Shown here: one piece after another, positions 25,263 through 33,404 of the stretch
Layout: each line of letters begins with the position of its first letter
Position numbering within the stretch: position 1 is the stretch's first letter
Origin: Oscillibacter sp. ER4
GTDB taxonomy: Bacteria; Bacillota; Clostridia; Oscillospirales; Oscillospiraceae
Assembly (NCBI RefSeq): GCF_000765235.1
Contig: NZ_JPJG01000051.1
Span: 1-41,459 of the forward strand
Reading direction: 5' to 3'
Length of the DNA: 41,459 bases
Translations under genes and position numbers: made by a program
The notes under the pieces: model-generated
Seen by the model: only the letters and a program-made list of their open reading frames with translations
What the model was told of the DNA's origin: nothing
The model's database searches: none

Positions 25263-26726
25263 ATGGCAAAAACTATCATGATCCAGGGGACGATGTCCAA
25301 CGCGGGCAAGAGTCTGCTGGCCGCGGGGCTCTGCCGCGTTTTGAAGCAGGACGGCTATCGCGTTGCCCCGTTCAAGAGCCAGAATATGGCGCTCAACTCG
25401 TTTATCACGAAAGATGGCGGCGAGATGGGGCGCGCGCAGGTGGTGCAGGCTGAGGCCGCGGGCATCGAGCCGGATGTGCGCATGAATCCGATTTTACTGA
25501 AGCCGACGACGGACGTCGGCAGTCAGGTCATCGTGAACGGACGCGTACAGGGCAATCTGCCCGCGATGGAATACTACCGCAGAAAGCGCGACTTTATCCC
25601 CGCGGTGATGGAGGCCTATGAGAGCTTGGCACGCGAGTACGACATCATCGTCATCGAGGGCGCGGGCAGCCCCGCGGAAATCAATTTGCAGGAAAACGAC
25701 ATCGTCAACATGGGTCTTGCCCGCATGGTGGATGCGCCGGTGCTGCTGGTGGGCGACATCGACCGCGGCGGCGTGTTCGCCCAGCTCTACGGCACGGTCG
25801 CGCTGCAAAGTGAAGAGGACAGAAGGCGCATCAAGGGCGTTGTTGTCAACAAATTCCGCGGTGACCGCGCCATTCTGGAACCGGGGCTCAAAACGCTTGA
25901 GGAGCTCTGCGGCGTACCCGTGGCGGGCGTTGTGCCATACCTCCATGTCGACATCGACGACGAGGATAGCTTGAGCGAACGCTTCGGGCGGGATAAGGAG
26001 CCGCGGCTCATCGACATTGCGGTCATCCGCCTGCCGCGCATTTCGAACTTTACGGATTTTTCGCCGTTTGAGCGCTACGAGAATGTCTCGCTCCGCTATG
26101 TGGAGCGGGCGCGGGACCTGCGCGCGCCGGATATGATCGTGATTCCCGGTACGAAGAGTACGATCGCCGACCTCCAATGGCTCCGCCAGAGCGGGCTGGA
26201 GGCGTCGATCCAAAAGGCCGCGAGCGGCGGCACACTGGTTTTCGGCGTCTGCGGCGGCTATCAGATGCTGGGACGGCACATTTCCGACCCCGAACAGGTC
26301 GAGGCCGCGGGCGTGACGGAAATCGACGGAATGGGCTTTCTGCCGCTCGAAACAGTATTTCAGGGCGAAAAGGTGCAGACGCAGACAAACGGCGTCTTCT
26401 CCGGTGTCGCGGGACTGCTCTCTGAGCTGAACGGCAAGCGCTACGCGGGCTACGAGATCCACATGGGCCGCAGCGAAGAAGCGCGCGGCGCGCTCTTCAG
26501 CATGGGCAATGTCTACGGCAGCTATGTCCACGGTATTTTCGATGAACAAGAGGTCGCCGACACGATCTTAACAGCGCTGTGCACGAAAAAGGGCGTTTCC
26601 TTTGAATCGCTCGGCACCTTTGACGCGAGGGCCTACAAGGAGCGGCAGTATGATCTGCTGGCAGACGCGGTGCGCGCGGGGCTCGATATGCCGCTCATCT
26701 ACCGCATTTTGAATCAGGAGGTGTGA
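25263..26726 (+). CDS. cbiP: Cobyric acid synthase
   Basis: 487 residues, normal for CbiP/CobQ. The ATP-binding N-terminus reads [20 protein letters not shown] and [38 protein letters not shown] follows. The amidotransferase part has [13 protein letters not shown] and the nucleophile in [11 protein letters not shown], with a C-terminal histidine in YVHGIFDE. It amidates the b, d, e and g carboxylates of adenosylcobyrinate diamide. The start at ATG 25263 overlaps the end of the cobD region by coupling only (4-base gap). Confidence 0.96.
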   Translation: MAKTIMIQGTMSNAGKSLLAAGLCRVLKQDGYRVAPFKSQNMALNSFITKDGGEMGRAQVVQAEAAGIEPDVRMNPILLKPTTDVGSQVIVNGRVQGNLPAMEYYRRKRDFIPAVMEAYESLAREYDIIVIEGAGSPAEINLQENDIVNMGLARMVDAPVLLVGDIDRGGVFAQLYGTVALQSEEDRRRIKGVVVNKFRGDRAILEPGLKTLEELCGVPVAGVVPYLHVDIDDEDSLSERFGRDKEPRLIDIAVIRLPRISNFTDFSPFERYENVSLRYVERARDLRAPDMIVIPGTKSTIADLQWLRQSGLEASIQKAASGGTLVFGVCGGYQMLGRHISDPEQVEAAGVTEIDGMGFLPLETVFQGEKVQTQTNGVFSGVAGLLSELNGKRYAGYEIHMGRSEEARGALFSMGNVYGSYVHGIFDEQEVADTILTALCTKKGVSFESLGTFDARAYKERQYDLLADAVRAGLDMPLIYRILNQEV

Positions 26727-26728
26727 GC

Positions 26729-27250
26729 ATGCAGGGGCTTATTCATCTGTACTTCGGCGACGGCAAGGGCAAGACGACCGCGGCGGTCGGACTGAGCGTC
26801 CGCGCGGCGGGCGCTGGAAAGCGCGTGCTGTTTGCGCAGTTTTTGAAGGACGGCAGCTCATCGGAACTGAACGTCCTGCGCGCGCTGCAAAATGTCGAGG
26901 TCGCGTGCTGCACGCAGAACTTCGGCTTTTTCAAGGCGATGGACGGGCAGACGAAAGCGGCGGCGCAAAAGGCCTATTCCGCGCTGCTGGAAGACGTGAT
27001 GCGAAAGAGCGCGGACGGCGTTGATCTGTTCGTGCTCGACGAGGCGGTCGCTGCCTGCAACCACGGCTTGATCGAAGAGGCAACGCTGATCGACTTTCTG
27101 CGCGGCAGACCAAAAGCGCTTGAAGTCGTGCTGACGGGGCGAGACCCGTCGCAGCATTTGCTGGACGCCGCCGACTATGTGACGGAGATGCGAAAGCGCA
27201 AGCACCCGTTTGAACGGGGGATCGCCGCGCGGCGCGGCATCGAATTTTGA
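26729..27250 (+). CDS. cobO: Cob(I)yrinic acid a,c-diamide adenosyltransferase (BtuR/CobO)
   Basis: 173 residues starting MQGLIHLYFGDGKGKTTAAV, which holds the P-loop of this family. FAQFLKDGSSSELNVL, LFVLDEAVAACNHGL and VVLTGRDPSQHLLDAADYVT follow. It transfers adenosyl from ATP to Co(I), forming the carbon-cobalt bond. ATG 26729 with AGGAGG seven bases upstream is preferred to GTG 26723, which would start inside the ribosome binding site. The enzyme is slightly shorter than the E. coli protein because it lacks the N-terminal helix. Confidence 0.94.
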   Translation: MQGLIHLYFGDGKGKTTAAVGLSVRAAGAGKRVLFAQFLKDGSSSELNVLRALQNVEVACCTQNFGFFKAMDGQTKAAAQKAYSALLEDVMRKSADGVDLFVLDEAVAACNHGLIEEATLIDFLRGRPKALEVVLTGRDPSQHLLDAADYVTEMRKRKHPFERGIAARRGIEF

Positions 27251-27262
27251 AGGAGGAGAGCC

Positions 27263-28345
27263 ATGCAGAAGGAATTGGACGCGCTTGTACGCGAAGTTTT
27301 GCCGCTTGATCGCAGCGCGATGACGGCGGCGGAAGAGTATCAGGCGCGGCTCGCCAAGCCCCCCGGCAGCCTCGGGCGGCTCGAAGAGATCTCCATCCAG
27401 CTTGTGGGGATCACAGGGCGGGTGCACAATGCGCTCAATAAAAAGCAGTTGCTCGTCTTCGCTGCGGACAACGGCGTGGTGGCCGAGGGCGTTTCCAGCG
27501 CGCCGCAGTCCGTGACGAAGCAGCAGACCATTAACCTGATGCGGGGCAAGACGGGAGCTGCAGTGCTGGCAAAGCACTTTGGCTGCGGCTTGACCGTGTG
27601 CGATGTCGGCGTGAATGCCGATATTTACGAGAGCACCGTTTTGAACCGCAAGATCGCCTACGGCACGCAAAATATCTGCACCGGCCCCGCGATGACGCGG
27701 GAGCAAACCTTACAGGCCATCCTGACCGGCGCAGAGATCGCGGGGACGGTCGACGCGGACGTGATCGGTGTCGGCGAAATGGGCATCGGCAACACGACGA
27801 CCTCTTCGGCGGTGCTGGCCGTGCTGCTGGGAGCGGACGTCGAGGCCGTGACGGGCCGCGGCGGCGGTATCACGGAGGAGAGCTTTCGCAAAAAGAAAAC
27901 GGTCATCCGCACCGCCATTGAGGTAAATCGGCCGGACAGGGACGACGTTGTCGGCGTCCTTTCCAAGGTCGGCGGCTTTGACCTCGCGGCGATGTGCGGC
28001 GCATTTTTGGGCGCGGCGGCGGCACGCCGGCCGGCGGTCATCGACGGCCTCATTTCCGCCGCGGCGGCGCTGTGCGCCGTCAGGCTGTGCCCGAATGTGC
28101 GCGGCTACCTGGTGCCGAGCCACGCCTCGTTTGAGATCGGCTACCGCCTCGCGATGGAGGCGATGGACCTGCGCCCGCTGTTTGACCTCGGCATGCGATT
28201 GGGCGAGGGGAGCGGCTGTCCGCTCGCCTTTCAGGTGCTCGACGCTGCGTGCGCTGTCATCAACGATATGGCGACCTTTGACGAGGCGGGCATCAACGAC
28301 GACTATCTGGACGAAATTCGCCGTGGCGACCAGTTCACGCCCTGA
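27263..28345 (+). CDS. cobT: Nicotinate-nucleotide-dimethylbenzimidazole phosphoribosyltransferase
   Basis: 360 residues, as in Salmonella CobT. RLAKPPGSLGRLEEISIQL near the start, FAADNGVVAEGVSSAPQ, GEMGIGNTTTSSAVLAVL and TGRGGGITEESF are family blocks. Glu 315 in LGEGSGCPLAF is the catalytic base. It activates the lower-ligand base to its alpha-ribotide. No gene for making dimethylbenzimidazole (bluB or bza) is in the window, so the base may be imported, made elsewhere, or be adenine or a phenol. GGAGGAG precedes ATG 27263. Confidence 0.96.
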   Translation: MQKELDALVREVLPLDRSAMTAAEEYQARLAKPPGSLGRLEEISIQLVGITGRVHNALNKKQLLVFAADNGVVAEGVSSAPQSVTKQQTINLMRGKTGAAVLAKHFGCGLTVCDVGVNADIYESTVLNRKIAYGTQNICTGPAMTREQTLQAILTGAEIAGTVDADVIGVGEMGIGNTTTSSAVLAVLLGADVEAVTGRGGGITEESFRKKKTVIRTAIEVNRPDRDDVVGVLSKVGGFDLAAMCGAFLGAAAARRPAVIDGLISAAAALCAVRLCPNVRGYLVPSHASFEIGYRLAMEAMDLRPLFDLGMRLGEGSGCPLAFQVLDAACAVINDMATFDEAGINDDYLDEIRRGDQFTP

Positions 28346-28360
28346 GAGAAGGGAACGCGC

Positions 28361-28882
28361 ATGGGAACGCTGATCATGATCTCCGGTGCAAACGGCAGCG
28401 GCAAGAGCCGTTATGCCGAGCGCATCGTCGCGCGCACGACAGGCGAGCGCTATTACATCGCCACGATGCGCCCCTGCTCGGAGGAAAATTTACAGCGCAT
28501 CGAAAAGCACCGCGAGCAGCGAAAGGACCTGCAATTTACGACGCTCGAATGCCCATATCAGGTCGGCGCGGCGGCGGTCGAAAGGGACGGCGTCGTGCTG
28601 CTTGAGGATGTGTCGAATCTGCTGGCAAACGCGATGTTCGAGCGCGGCGGGGATGAAGCAAGCGTGTACGCGGACATCGAAGTGCTGTGCTCGCGCTGTC
28701 GTCTGCTCGTCGCGGTGACGATCACAGGCCTGCGCGCCGACGGCTACGACGGCGAGACGGCGGCTTACATCCGCGCGCTGAACGGCCTGAATCAAAGACT
28801 GTACGACCGCGCCGCGGCGGCGGTCGCAATGAAAGACGGCGCGCCGTTTGCCGAAAAGGGAGACCTCGATGAGATTATTTGA
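28361..28882 (+). CDS. cobU: Adenosylcobinamide kinase / GTP guanylyltransferase
   Basis: 173 residues. P-loop ISGANGSGKS (residues 7-16), YIATMRPCSEEN, and His 50 in RIEKHREQR, the residue expected to carry GMP. VVLLEDVSNLLANAMF is the conserved central block. It phosphorylates adenosylcobinamide and links GMP to it for CobS. The P-loop reads GANGSGKS where the Salmonella protein has GGARSGKS, a conservative change. It overlaps cobS by 14 bases. Confidence 0.93.
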   Translation: MGTLIMISGANGSGKSRYAERIVARTTGERYYIATMRPCSEENLQRIEKHREQRKDLQFTTLECPYQVGAAAVERDGVVLLEDVSNLLANAMFERGGDEASVYADIEVLCSRCRLLVAVTITGLRADGYDGETAAYIRALNGLNQRLYDRAAAAVAMKDGAPFAEKGDLDEII

Positions 28883-29630
28883 ATCGCTTTTGATCGCGCT
28901 GTCGACGTACAGCGCGGTGCCCGTTCCGCAGCTTGATTGGAACGAAAAAAATATGCGCTACGCGATCTGCTTTTTCCCCGCGGTGGGTGTTCTCTGCGGC
29001 GCGGCGCTCTGGCTGTGGGCTGTACTTGCGCAGGCGACGGGCATGAGCGGCGTGCTGTTCGCGGCAATCGCGGCATGCCTGCCGATTCTGGTGACGGGCG
29101 GCATCCACATGGACGGTTATCTCGACACGGTGGACGCACTCTCATCGCACCAGACGCGCGAGAAAAAGCTCGCGATCATGAAGGATGCCAACTGCGGCGC
29201 GTTCGCGGTTATTTACGGCGGCGTGTACCTGCTCGCCTACGCGGGCTTTGCCTACGAGGTGTTCGCCGCGGGGCATATTTTGCTGATTTGCCCGCTGTTC
29301 GTGCTCTCTCGCGCGCTGTCGGGCCTGTGCGCGGTGAATCTGCCGAATGCGCGAAAGTCCGGCATGCTCTGCGCCTTCACAAGCGGCGTCCAGCGCCGCA
29401 CGGCGACAGCCGCGCTCGCGCTTGCCGGCCTCGCTGCCGCGGCGGGGATGGTCTGGATGTCTCCCACGGCTGGCGGGATGGCGGCGGCGTTTGCGGTGGT
29501 TTCCGCGCTCAAGTATCGCAGATTCGCGCTGGCGCAGTTTGGCGGCGTGACAGGGGACACGTCGGGCTTCTTTTTGCAGCTCTGCGAGCTCTGCGGCCTG
29601 ATCGGCGTTTGGATCGGAGGGCTGCTGTGA
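28869..29630 (+). CDS. cobS: Adenosylcobinamide-GDP ribazoletransferase
   Basis: 253 residues of integral membrane protein. FESLLIALSTYSAVPVPQLD, then MRYAICFFPAVGVLCGAAL, the signature HMDGYLDTVDALSSHQTRE, KDANCGAFAVIY and VTGDTSGFFLQLCEL are diagnostic. It joins adenosyl-GDP-cobinamide to alpha-ribazole (phosphate), the last assembly step. ATG 28869 is set by the family start and lies inside cobU. It overlaps cobC by GTGA. Confidence 0.95.
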   Translation: MRLFESLLIALSTYSAVPVPQLDWNEKNMRYAICFFPAVGVLCGAALWLWAVLAQATGMSGVLFAAIAACLPILVTGGIHMDGYLDTVDALSSHQTREKKLAIMKDANCGAFAVIYGGVYLLAYAGFAYEVFAAGHILLICPLFVLSRALSGLCAVNLPNARKSGMLCAFTSGVQRRTATAALALAGLAAAAGMVWMSPTAGGMAAAFAVVSALKYRRFALAQFGGVTGDTSGFFLQLCELCGLIGVWIGGLL

Positions 29631-30187
29631 TCGACATTTTCTTCATCCGCCACGGCGCGACAGAGGGCAACCTCCGCCGCCGCTACATCGGCCGCACGGA
29701 CGAGCCGCTGTGCGAGGCGGGCATCGCACAGGTCAAAGCGCTGCAAAAGCGGAGACTTTCAGTCGATCGACTTTTTGTCAGCCCCATGCTGCGCACGCGG
29801 CAGACGGCGGACATTCTTTTTCCGAAGATGCACTATACCGTCGTGGACGGCCTTGCCGAGACGGACTTTGGCCGCTTTGAGGGGAAGTCCGCCGACGAGC
29901 TTTCGGGCGACCCCGCCTATCAGGCGTGGGTCGATGCGATGTGCCTGACGCCCATCCCCGAGGGTGAGAGCGTAACGGACTTCAAAACGCGTTGCTGCGA
30001 GGCGTTTACGGAGACGATCAAAAATGTGCAGGATGGCTCGCGCGTGGGATTTGTCGTCCACGGCGGCGTCATCATGGCGATCATGGAGGCCTATGCGCGT
30101 CCGAAGAAGGACTTTTATGCCTACCACATCGGAAACGGCGAATGCCTGCAAGGCGTGTATGACGGAGAAACAATTCAGATCAAATAG
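29627..30187 (+). CDS. cobC: Alpha-ribazole phosphatase (histidine phosphatase family)
   Basis: 186 residues from GTG 29627, overlapping the cobS stop. IDIFFIRHGATEGNLRRRYI holds the RHG catalytic motif. SPMLRTRQTADIL, ETDFGRFEGKSADEL and FVVHGGVIMAIME supply the other phosphate-binding residues, including the second histidine. It removes the phosphate of alpha-ribazole or adenosylcobalamin phosphate. It is the last gene of the operon and is followed by a hairpin terminator. The superfamily is broad; operon position supports CobC. Confidence 0.9.
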   Translation: MIDIFFIRHGATEGNLRRRYIGRTDEPLCEAGIAQVKALQKRRLSVDRLFVSPMLRTRQTADILFPKMHYTVVDGLAETDFGRFEGKSADELSGDPAYQAWVDAMCLTPIPEGESVTDFKTRCCEAFTETIKNVQDGSRVGFVVHGGVIMAIMEAYARPKKDFYAYHIGNGECLQGVYDGETIQIK

Positions 30188-30190
30188 TGA

Positions 30191-30236
30191 ACACCGCCCG
30201 CATTCCGGATATCTTTCCGGAACGCGGACGGTGTCT
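30191..30236 (+). terminator. Terminator of the cobalamin operon
   Basis: ACACCGCCCGCATTCCGG (30191-30208) pairs with CCGGAACGCGGACGGTGT (30217-30234) through ATATCTTT, with two mismatches. CTTTAT follows, a short T tract. The next gene on the other strand converges on it (its stop is at 30256), so it may end both transcripts. Confidence 0.75.
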
Positions 30237-30255
30237 TTATATGGTATCGGTGTGG

Positions 30256-31116
30256 TTACACCGTCGGCGCGGCGTAGGCCACGTCGTACTCGCTCCACTG
30301 GATGCGGATGGAGCAGCGTGCGCCGCCCGTGGAAAGGAACGAATTGATCTCACACATCGACCAGAGCTTCGTGACGGGATCCTGCTGGCGGATGCGCATG
30401 TTGTGCGTCTCCTGCGAGTTTGTGTACACGGTGCCGTCGATCGCAATGCTTGCGGAAATGCTGCTGCCGTTGAGCGTCTGTGTCTCGATCGTGCTGCCGT
30501 CGTAGATGGTCGTTCTGCGCAGGTCGACCAAAACGGGCGCGGCGGTGTTCTTCGGCACGATGCTGATGCGCAGCGCGCTGATAGGTCAAAATCAGGTCCT
30601 TGAGCGGAATATTCAGCGTGCTGTCTGCCGCGGAGAGGTCGACATGGTACTCGGTGAACGGTGCGAATAGATTAGGCGTCGTCAACTCCTGCTCGCTGGT
30701 TTGGAAGTGCAGCTTGTAGCTCAGTGGGGTGTCCTACGCGACGGTGATGACCGGCGTTTCGCCGGTGTCGCCTTTCTCGCCTTGGATGCCCTGTTCGCCT
30801 TTTTCTCCGCGCTCGCCTCGGGGACCAATGGGTTCCTGCGAGCCGGGATCGCCCTTTGGGCCGACGGGACCGCGCACGCCCTGCGGACCTCTCGGTCCCA
30901 TCGGCCTGACAGAGCCCCTCGGTCCGGCGGGACCCGGACAGCCCTGCTCGCCCCGAATGCCGCGCGGACCCATCGGGCCCTGTTCGCCGCGAAGCCCCTG
31001 TTCTCCTCAAGGTCCCTCGGGACCCGTGGGGCCGGTCGGCCCCTGGATCGTGACATAGCTATACGGATCGGACGGGCAGCAGCCGTTCCCGCGGCAGGAC
31101 CCGTGTAGTAATTCAT
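30256..31116 (-). pseudogene. Decayed collagen-like surface protein gene
   Basis: Read from ATG 31116 (GGGGGAG upstream), the frame begins MNYYTGP. After one lost base near 31095 it continues CRGNGCCPSDPYSYVTIQG and then Gly-x-Pro repeats. There is an in-frame TGA at 31007-31009, then about 70 residues of GPRG/GEQG/GEKG collagen repeats, then an in-frame TAG at 30734-30736. After that comes SYKLHFQTSEQELTTPNLF, and a second frameshift near 30583 before the C-terminal IVPKNTAAPVLVDLRRTTIY domain ending at 30256. The four lesions in about 860 bases show an inactive gene. The intact form would resemble BclA-like or other Firmicutes surface or spore collagen-like proteins with a globular C-terminal domain. 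Confidence 0.85.
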
Positions 31117-31238
31117 AGACGTCTCCCCCTGACATGATATCGGTGCTTTATCCTATGCATCGGACGAAGAAACGGCGCACAGCAGGGAAGAAAAAGGCGG
31201 CAGACATGCATGGAAAATGCCGAAAACAGAAAACTGCC

Positions 31239-31267
31239 TTGCAAATGAAAGATATGGATGCTATACT
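31239..31267 (+). promoter_or_regulatory. Sigma-70 type promoter before the GNAT-like gene
   Basis: TTGCAA (31239-31244) and TATACT (31262-31267) with a 17-base spacer. Transcription would start near 31274, about 125 bases before the ATG at 31400. The leader contains a terminator-like hairpin and a palindrome. Confidence 0.6.
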
Positions 31268-31311
31268 GTGACCGAAAAACCGTTTGGGTCAAATTAAGAT
31301 CATTTCGCGCC

Positions 31312-31333
31312 AAGGCTGCCAAGGCAGCTTTTT
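31312..31333 (+). terminator. Leader hairpin with T run before the GNAT-like gene
   Basis: AAGGCTGC (31312-31319) pairs with GCAGCTTT (31324-31331, one G-T pair) through the tetraloop CAAG, followed by T residues to 31333. It lies between the candidate promoter and the gene. It could be an attenuator, or the end of a short transcript of about 60 bases. Confidence 0.55.
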
Positions 31334-31344
31334 CAAAGTCATTG

Positions 31345-31362
31345 AGTTAGCCTTCTCTAACT
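31345..31362 (+). promoter_or_regulatory. AGTTAG-N6-CTAACT palindrome (operator candidate)
   Basis: AGTTAG (31345-31350), CCTTCT, CTAACT (31357-31362): a perfect 6+6 inverted repeat. The same pattern occurs twice before the hydrolase gene at 40621. The spacing fits a dimeric helix-turn-helix regulator, but the regulator is unknown. Confidence 0.55.
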
Positions 31363-31399
31363 GAAGCGGGAAGCGCAGAAAAAGAAAGGAACGGACAGC

Positions 31400-32053
31400 A
31401 TGATCGTCAAATCCATGAATGAGAGCGCCATCTGTGCGATCGGCCACGCCTTCGGCTACTACGACTACGGGGAGGAGACGGGCATGGTCTACGCCTTTTT
31501 CGGTCAGGAGTCGACGGCGCAATACATCTGTGCCTACGTGCGCGGGATGCTGCGCGGCGGCTTCCTGCACACGACGAGCGAGCGCGGCGAGGGTTACATC
31601 GCCTACAAGCGGCCCAAGGAGAAGCTCGGCTTCAAGACCCTTTGGCCGATCGCGACGGGAATGCTGCACAATTCGAGCATGAAGCGCCTGATGCGTTTCG
31701 CCATGGCCATCAAAAAGGGCGGAAAGTCGCTCCAGGAGCGCATGGACAAGGAAAAGAAGCCCTATATCTTCGTCGGCATGGTCTGTGTGTGCGAAAAGTA
31801 TCAGGGGCAGGGCTATATGCGAAAGGTCATGGACATCGCCTTTGCCGAGGGCGACCGTCTCCGTGTGCCGGTGATCTTAGAGACGGACGCCAAGTCTAAG
31901 TGCGACAAGTATGTGCACCTCGGCATGGTGATCGCCGGAACGCGCGACCTCGGTGAATTCGGAAAAATGTACGATCTCATCAAATATCCAGATGCCGTTC
32001 CGGCAGAAGCGAAGAGCTTAAGCTGCGGCAGGGGAGGGCGTGCCCTCCGCTGA
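31400..32053 (+). CDS. GNAT-like N-acetyltransferase family protein
   Basis: 217 residues. The C-terminal half shows GNAT motif A: YIFVGMVCVCEKYQGQGYMR, with the Q-x-x-G-x-G/A-type CoA loop (QGQGYM), followed by ILETDAKSKCDKYVHLGM, the beta-5 and C-terminal region. The N-terminal half (AFGYYDYGEETGMVYAFFGQ, GYIAYKRP) carries the acceptor side and is divergent. The substrate is unknown. AAAGGAACGG precedes ATG 31400. The gene stands alone between a decayed gene and the TRAP operon and ends at a strong hairpin terminator. The palindrome upstream suggests regulation shared with the gene at 40621. Confidence 0.75.
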   Translation: MIVKSMNESAICAIGHAFGYYDYGEETGMVYAFFGQESTAQYICAYVRGMLRGGFLHTTSERGEGYIAYKRPKEKLGFKTLWPIATGMLHNSSMKRLMRFAMAIKKGGKSLQERMDKEKKPYIFVGMVCVCEKYQGQGYMRKVMDIAFAEGDRLRVPVILETDAKSKCDKYVHLGMVIAGTRDLGEFGKMYDLIKYPDAVPAEAKSLSCGRGGRALR

Positions 32054-32097
32054 AAAAGCAAGACGAACCGGCCGCGCCGCCATTTTCATAAAAGGAA

Positions 32098-32132
32098 AAA
32101 AGCCTCTTCACCGCACAGGTGGAGGGGCTTTT
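32098..32132 (+). terminator. Terminator of the GNAT-like gene
   Basis: AAAGCCTCTTCACC pairs with GGTGGAGGGGCTTTT around the loop GCACA, with A residues before and T residues after. The stem is strong and could work on both strands. Confidence 0.85.
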
Positions 32133-32271
32133 ATGGTATTTGCAACAAAAAGACATCTTTCCGCCAAATCGTTAAAAAAATGACGGATTGACACAATTTT
32201 AACACAGAATTGACCAAATCAATAAAATAATTGGTTCTTTTTGTCAGAAACGCCAGAAATAAGATTGAACC
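32133..32271 (+). promoter_or_regulatory. AT-rich region upstream of the TRAP promoter, with a partial operator
   Basis: No gene is seen here. The stretch is clearly more AT-rich than its neighbours. TTTGTCAGAAACG (32240-32252) matches the left half of the palindrome found at the promoters of this regulon but not the right half, so it could be an auxiliary or degraded regulator site. Confidence 0.4.
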
Positions 32272-32300
32272 TTGACTTTAGTAGTTTTGATAGATATAAT
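32272..32300 (+). promoter_or_regulatory. Promoter of the TRAP transporter operon
   Basis: TTGACT (32272-32277) and TATAAT (32295-32300), 17-base spacer. Transcription would begin near 32307, just before the palindrome TTTATCAGACATA, an arrangement suited to repression. Confidence 0.8.
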
Positions 32301-32310
32301 GACCTCAATC

Positions 32311-32323
32311 TTTATCAGACATA
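32311..32323 (+). promoter_or_regulatory. Operator candidate for the FadR-type regulator (TRAP promoter)
   Basis: TTTATCAGACATA matches the 13-base palindrome TTTGTCAGACAAA found at the transketolase promoter, in the first transcribed bases. Two more half-sites (GACAAA at 32325-32330 and 32332-32337) follow. FadR-family GntR proteins bind short palindromes of the TNGTNNNACNA kind, which this fits. The regulator at 38398 is the likely binder. Confidence 0.65.
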
Positions 32324-32366
32324 GGACAAATGACAAAGACTTAACGATCGCTGGAGGTAACTGTGT

Positions 32367-33392
32367 ATGAAACATGGGAGACTAATCATAGCTGCGCTGG
32401 TAGGGGCCATGCTGATCACAAGCCTGGCCGGCTGTGGCAGTAAAGGAACAAACGATGGGGAGAGCGGCGAATATCAAAAGATCAACCTCTCCATGGCAGT
32501 CAACGGAACGGATACGCAGATCGACTCGCTGGTAGCGCATCACTTTGCCGACCTTGTGTCTGAGCGCTCGGGTGGGAACATCGTGATCGACGTGTTCTCA
32601 AACGATACACTGGCGGGTGGCAACAGCACCAAGGGTGTTGAGTACATCGCCGTGGGCGGCTCGGATCTGGGTGCTTACGCAACGTGCGTGCTCGCGAATC
32701 TGGAGCCGAAGCTCTCGGTCGCGACGCTGCCGTGGTCGTTTACGTCCTATCAGCAGGCGCGCGAGGTCATTGATACCACCGGCGGCGAGTATTACGCTGA
32801 GATGCTGGCGAACAAGGGAATCACGTACCTTGGCTCGTTCCACAACGGCTTCCGTCAGCTGACGAACAGCAAGCACGCCGTCACCACGCCGGAGGATCTG
32901 AAGGGCCTTAAAATTCGTGTCCCCGGCTCCGCGGTGTACATGGGTGTTTTCAAGGCGCTGGGCGCCAGCCCGACGGCCATGAGCTGGAGCGAGGTCTTCA
33001 CTGCCATCCAGCAGGGCACCATCGACGGGCAGGAGAACGGCTGCTCGGTGACGAAGTCTGCCAAGATGGACGAAATTCAGGATTACATGACCATCTGGAA
33101 CTACAGCTACGAAAACGACCTCTTCGTCGCCAACACAAAGGTCTGGGAGAACCTGGAGGACAACACGAAAGAGCTTCTCCAGCAGTGCGCCACGGAGTCC
33201 TGCGAGTGGGGCCGTGACCGCCTTGAGGCGGAAGAGGATGAGCTCATCAAGGGCTTCCAGGAAGAAGGTATGCAGGTCGATATCCTGACCGAGGATCAAC
33301 TCCAGGCCTTCAAGGAAGCGGTTGCCGGTGTGACGGCTGAGCTGAAGCAGAGCTACGGCGAGGAAGCCTGCGCGGCCTTCGGCATCAATTAA
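32367..33392 (+). CDS. dctP: TRAP transporter substrate-binding lipoprotein DctP
   Basis: 341 residues. The lipobox LAGC (Cys 23) follows MKHGRLIIAALVGAMLITS. The mature protein has the DctP fold: INLSMAVNGTDTQIDSLVAH, FADLVSERSGGNIVIDVFSN, and the ligand helix LKGLKIRVPGSAVYMGVFKA with the conserved Arg that binds the substrate carboxylate, then WSEVFTAIQQGTIDGQENG. Ligands are usually carboxylic or sulfonic acids, often sugar acids. The neighbours (split transketolase, dehydrogenase) suggest a sugar-derived acid, but the ligand cannot be read from sequence. GGAGG precedes ATG 32367. Confidence 0.92.
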   Translation: MKHGRLIIAALVGAMLITSLAGCGSKGTNDGESGEYQKINLSMAVNGTDTQIDSLVAHHFADLVSERSGGNIVIDVFSNDTLAGGNSTKGVEYIAVGGSDLGAYATCVLANLEPKLSVATLPWSFTSYQQAREVIDTTGGEYYAEMLANKGITYLGSFHNGFRQLTNSKHAVTTPEDLKGLKIRVPGSAVYMGVFKALGASPTAMSWSEVFTAIQQGTIDGQENGCSVTKSAKMDEIQDYMTIWNYSYENDLFVANTKVWENLEDNTKELLQQCATESCEWGRDRLEAEEDELIKGFQEEGMQVDILTEDQLQAFKEAVAGVTAELKQSYGEEACAAFGIN

Positions 33393-33404
33393 GGAGGGGA
33401 AGAC

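Noticed and set aside
31345-31362. Identification of the AGTTAG-N6-CTAACT palindrome as a DtxR/IdeR iron box
   Set aside because: The DtxR consensus has GTTAG and CTAAC separated by one base, not six. The resemblance is only in the half-site.
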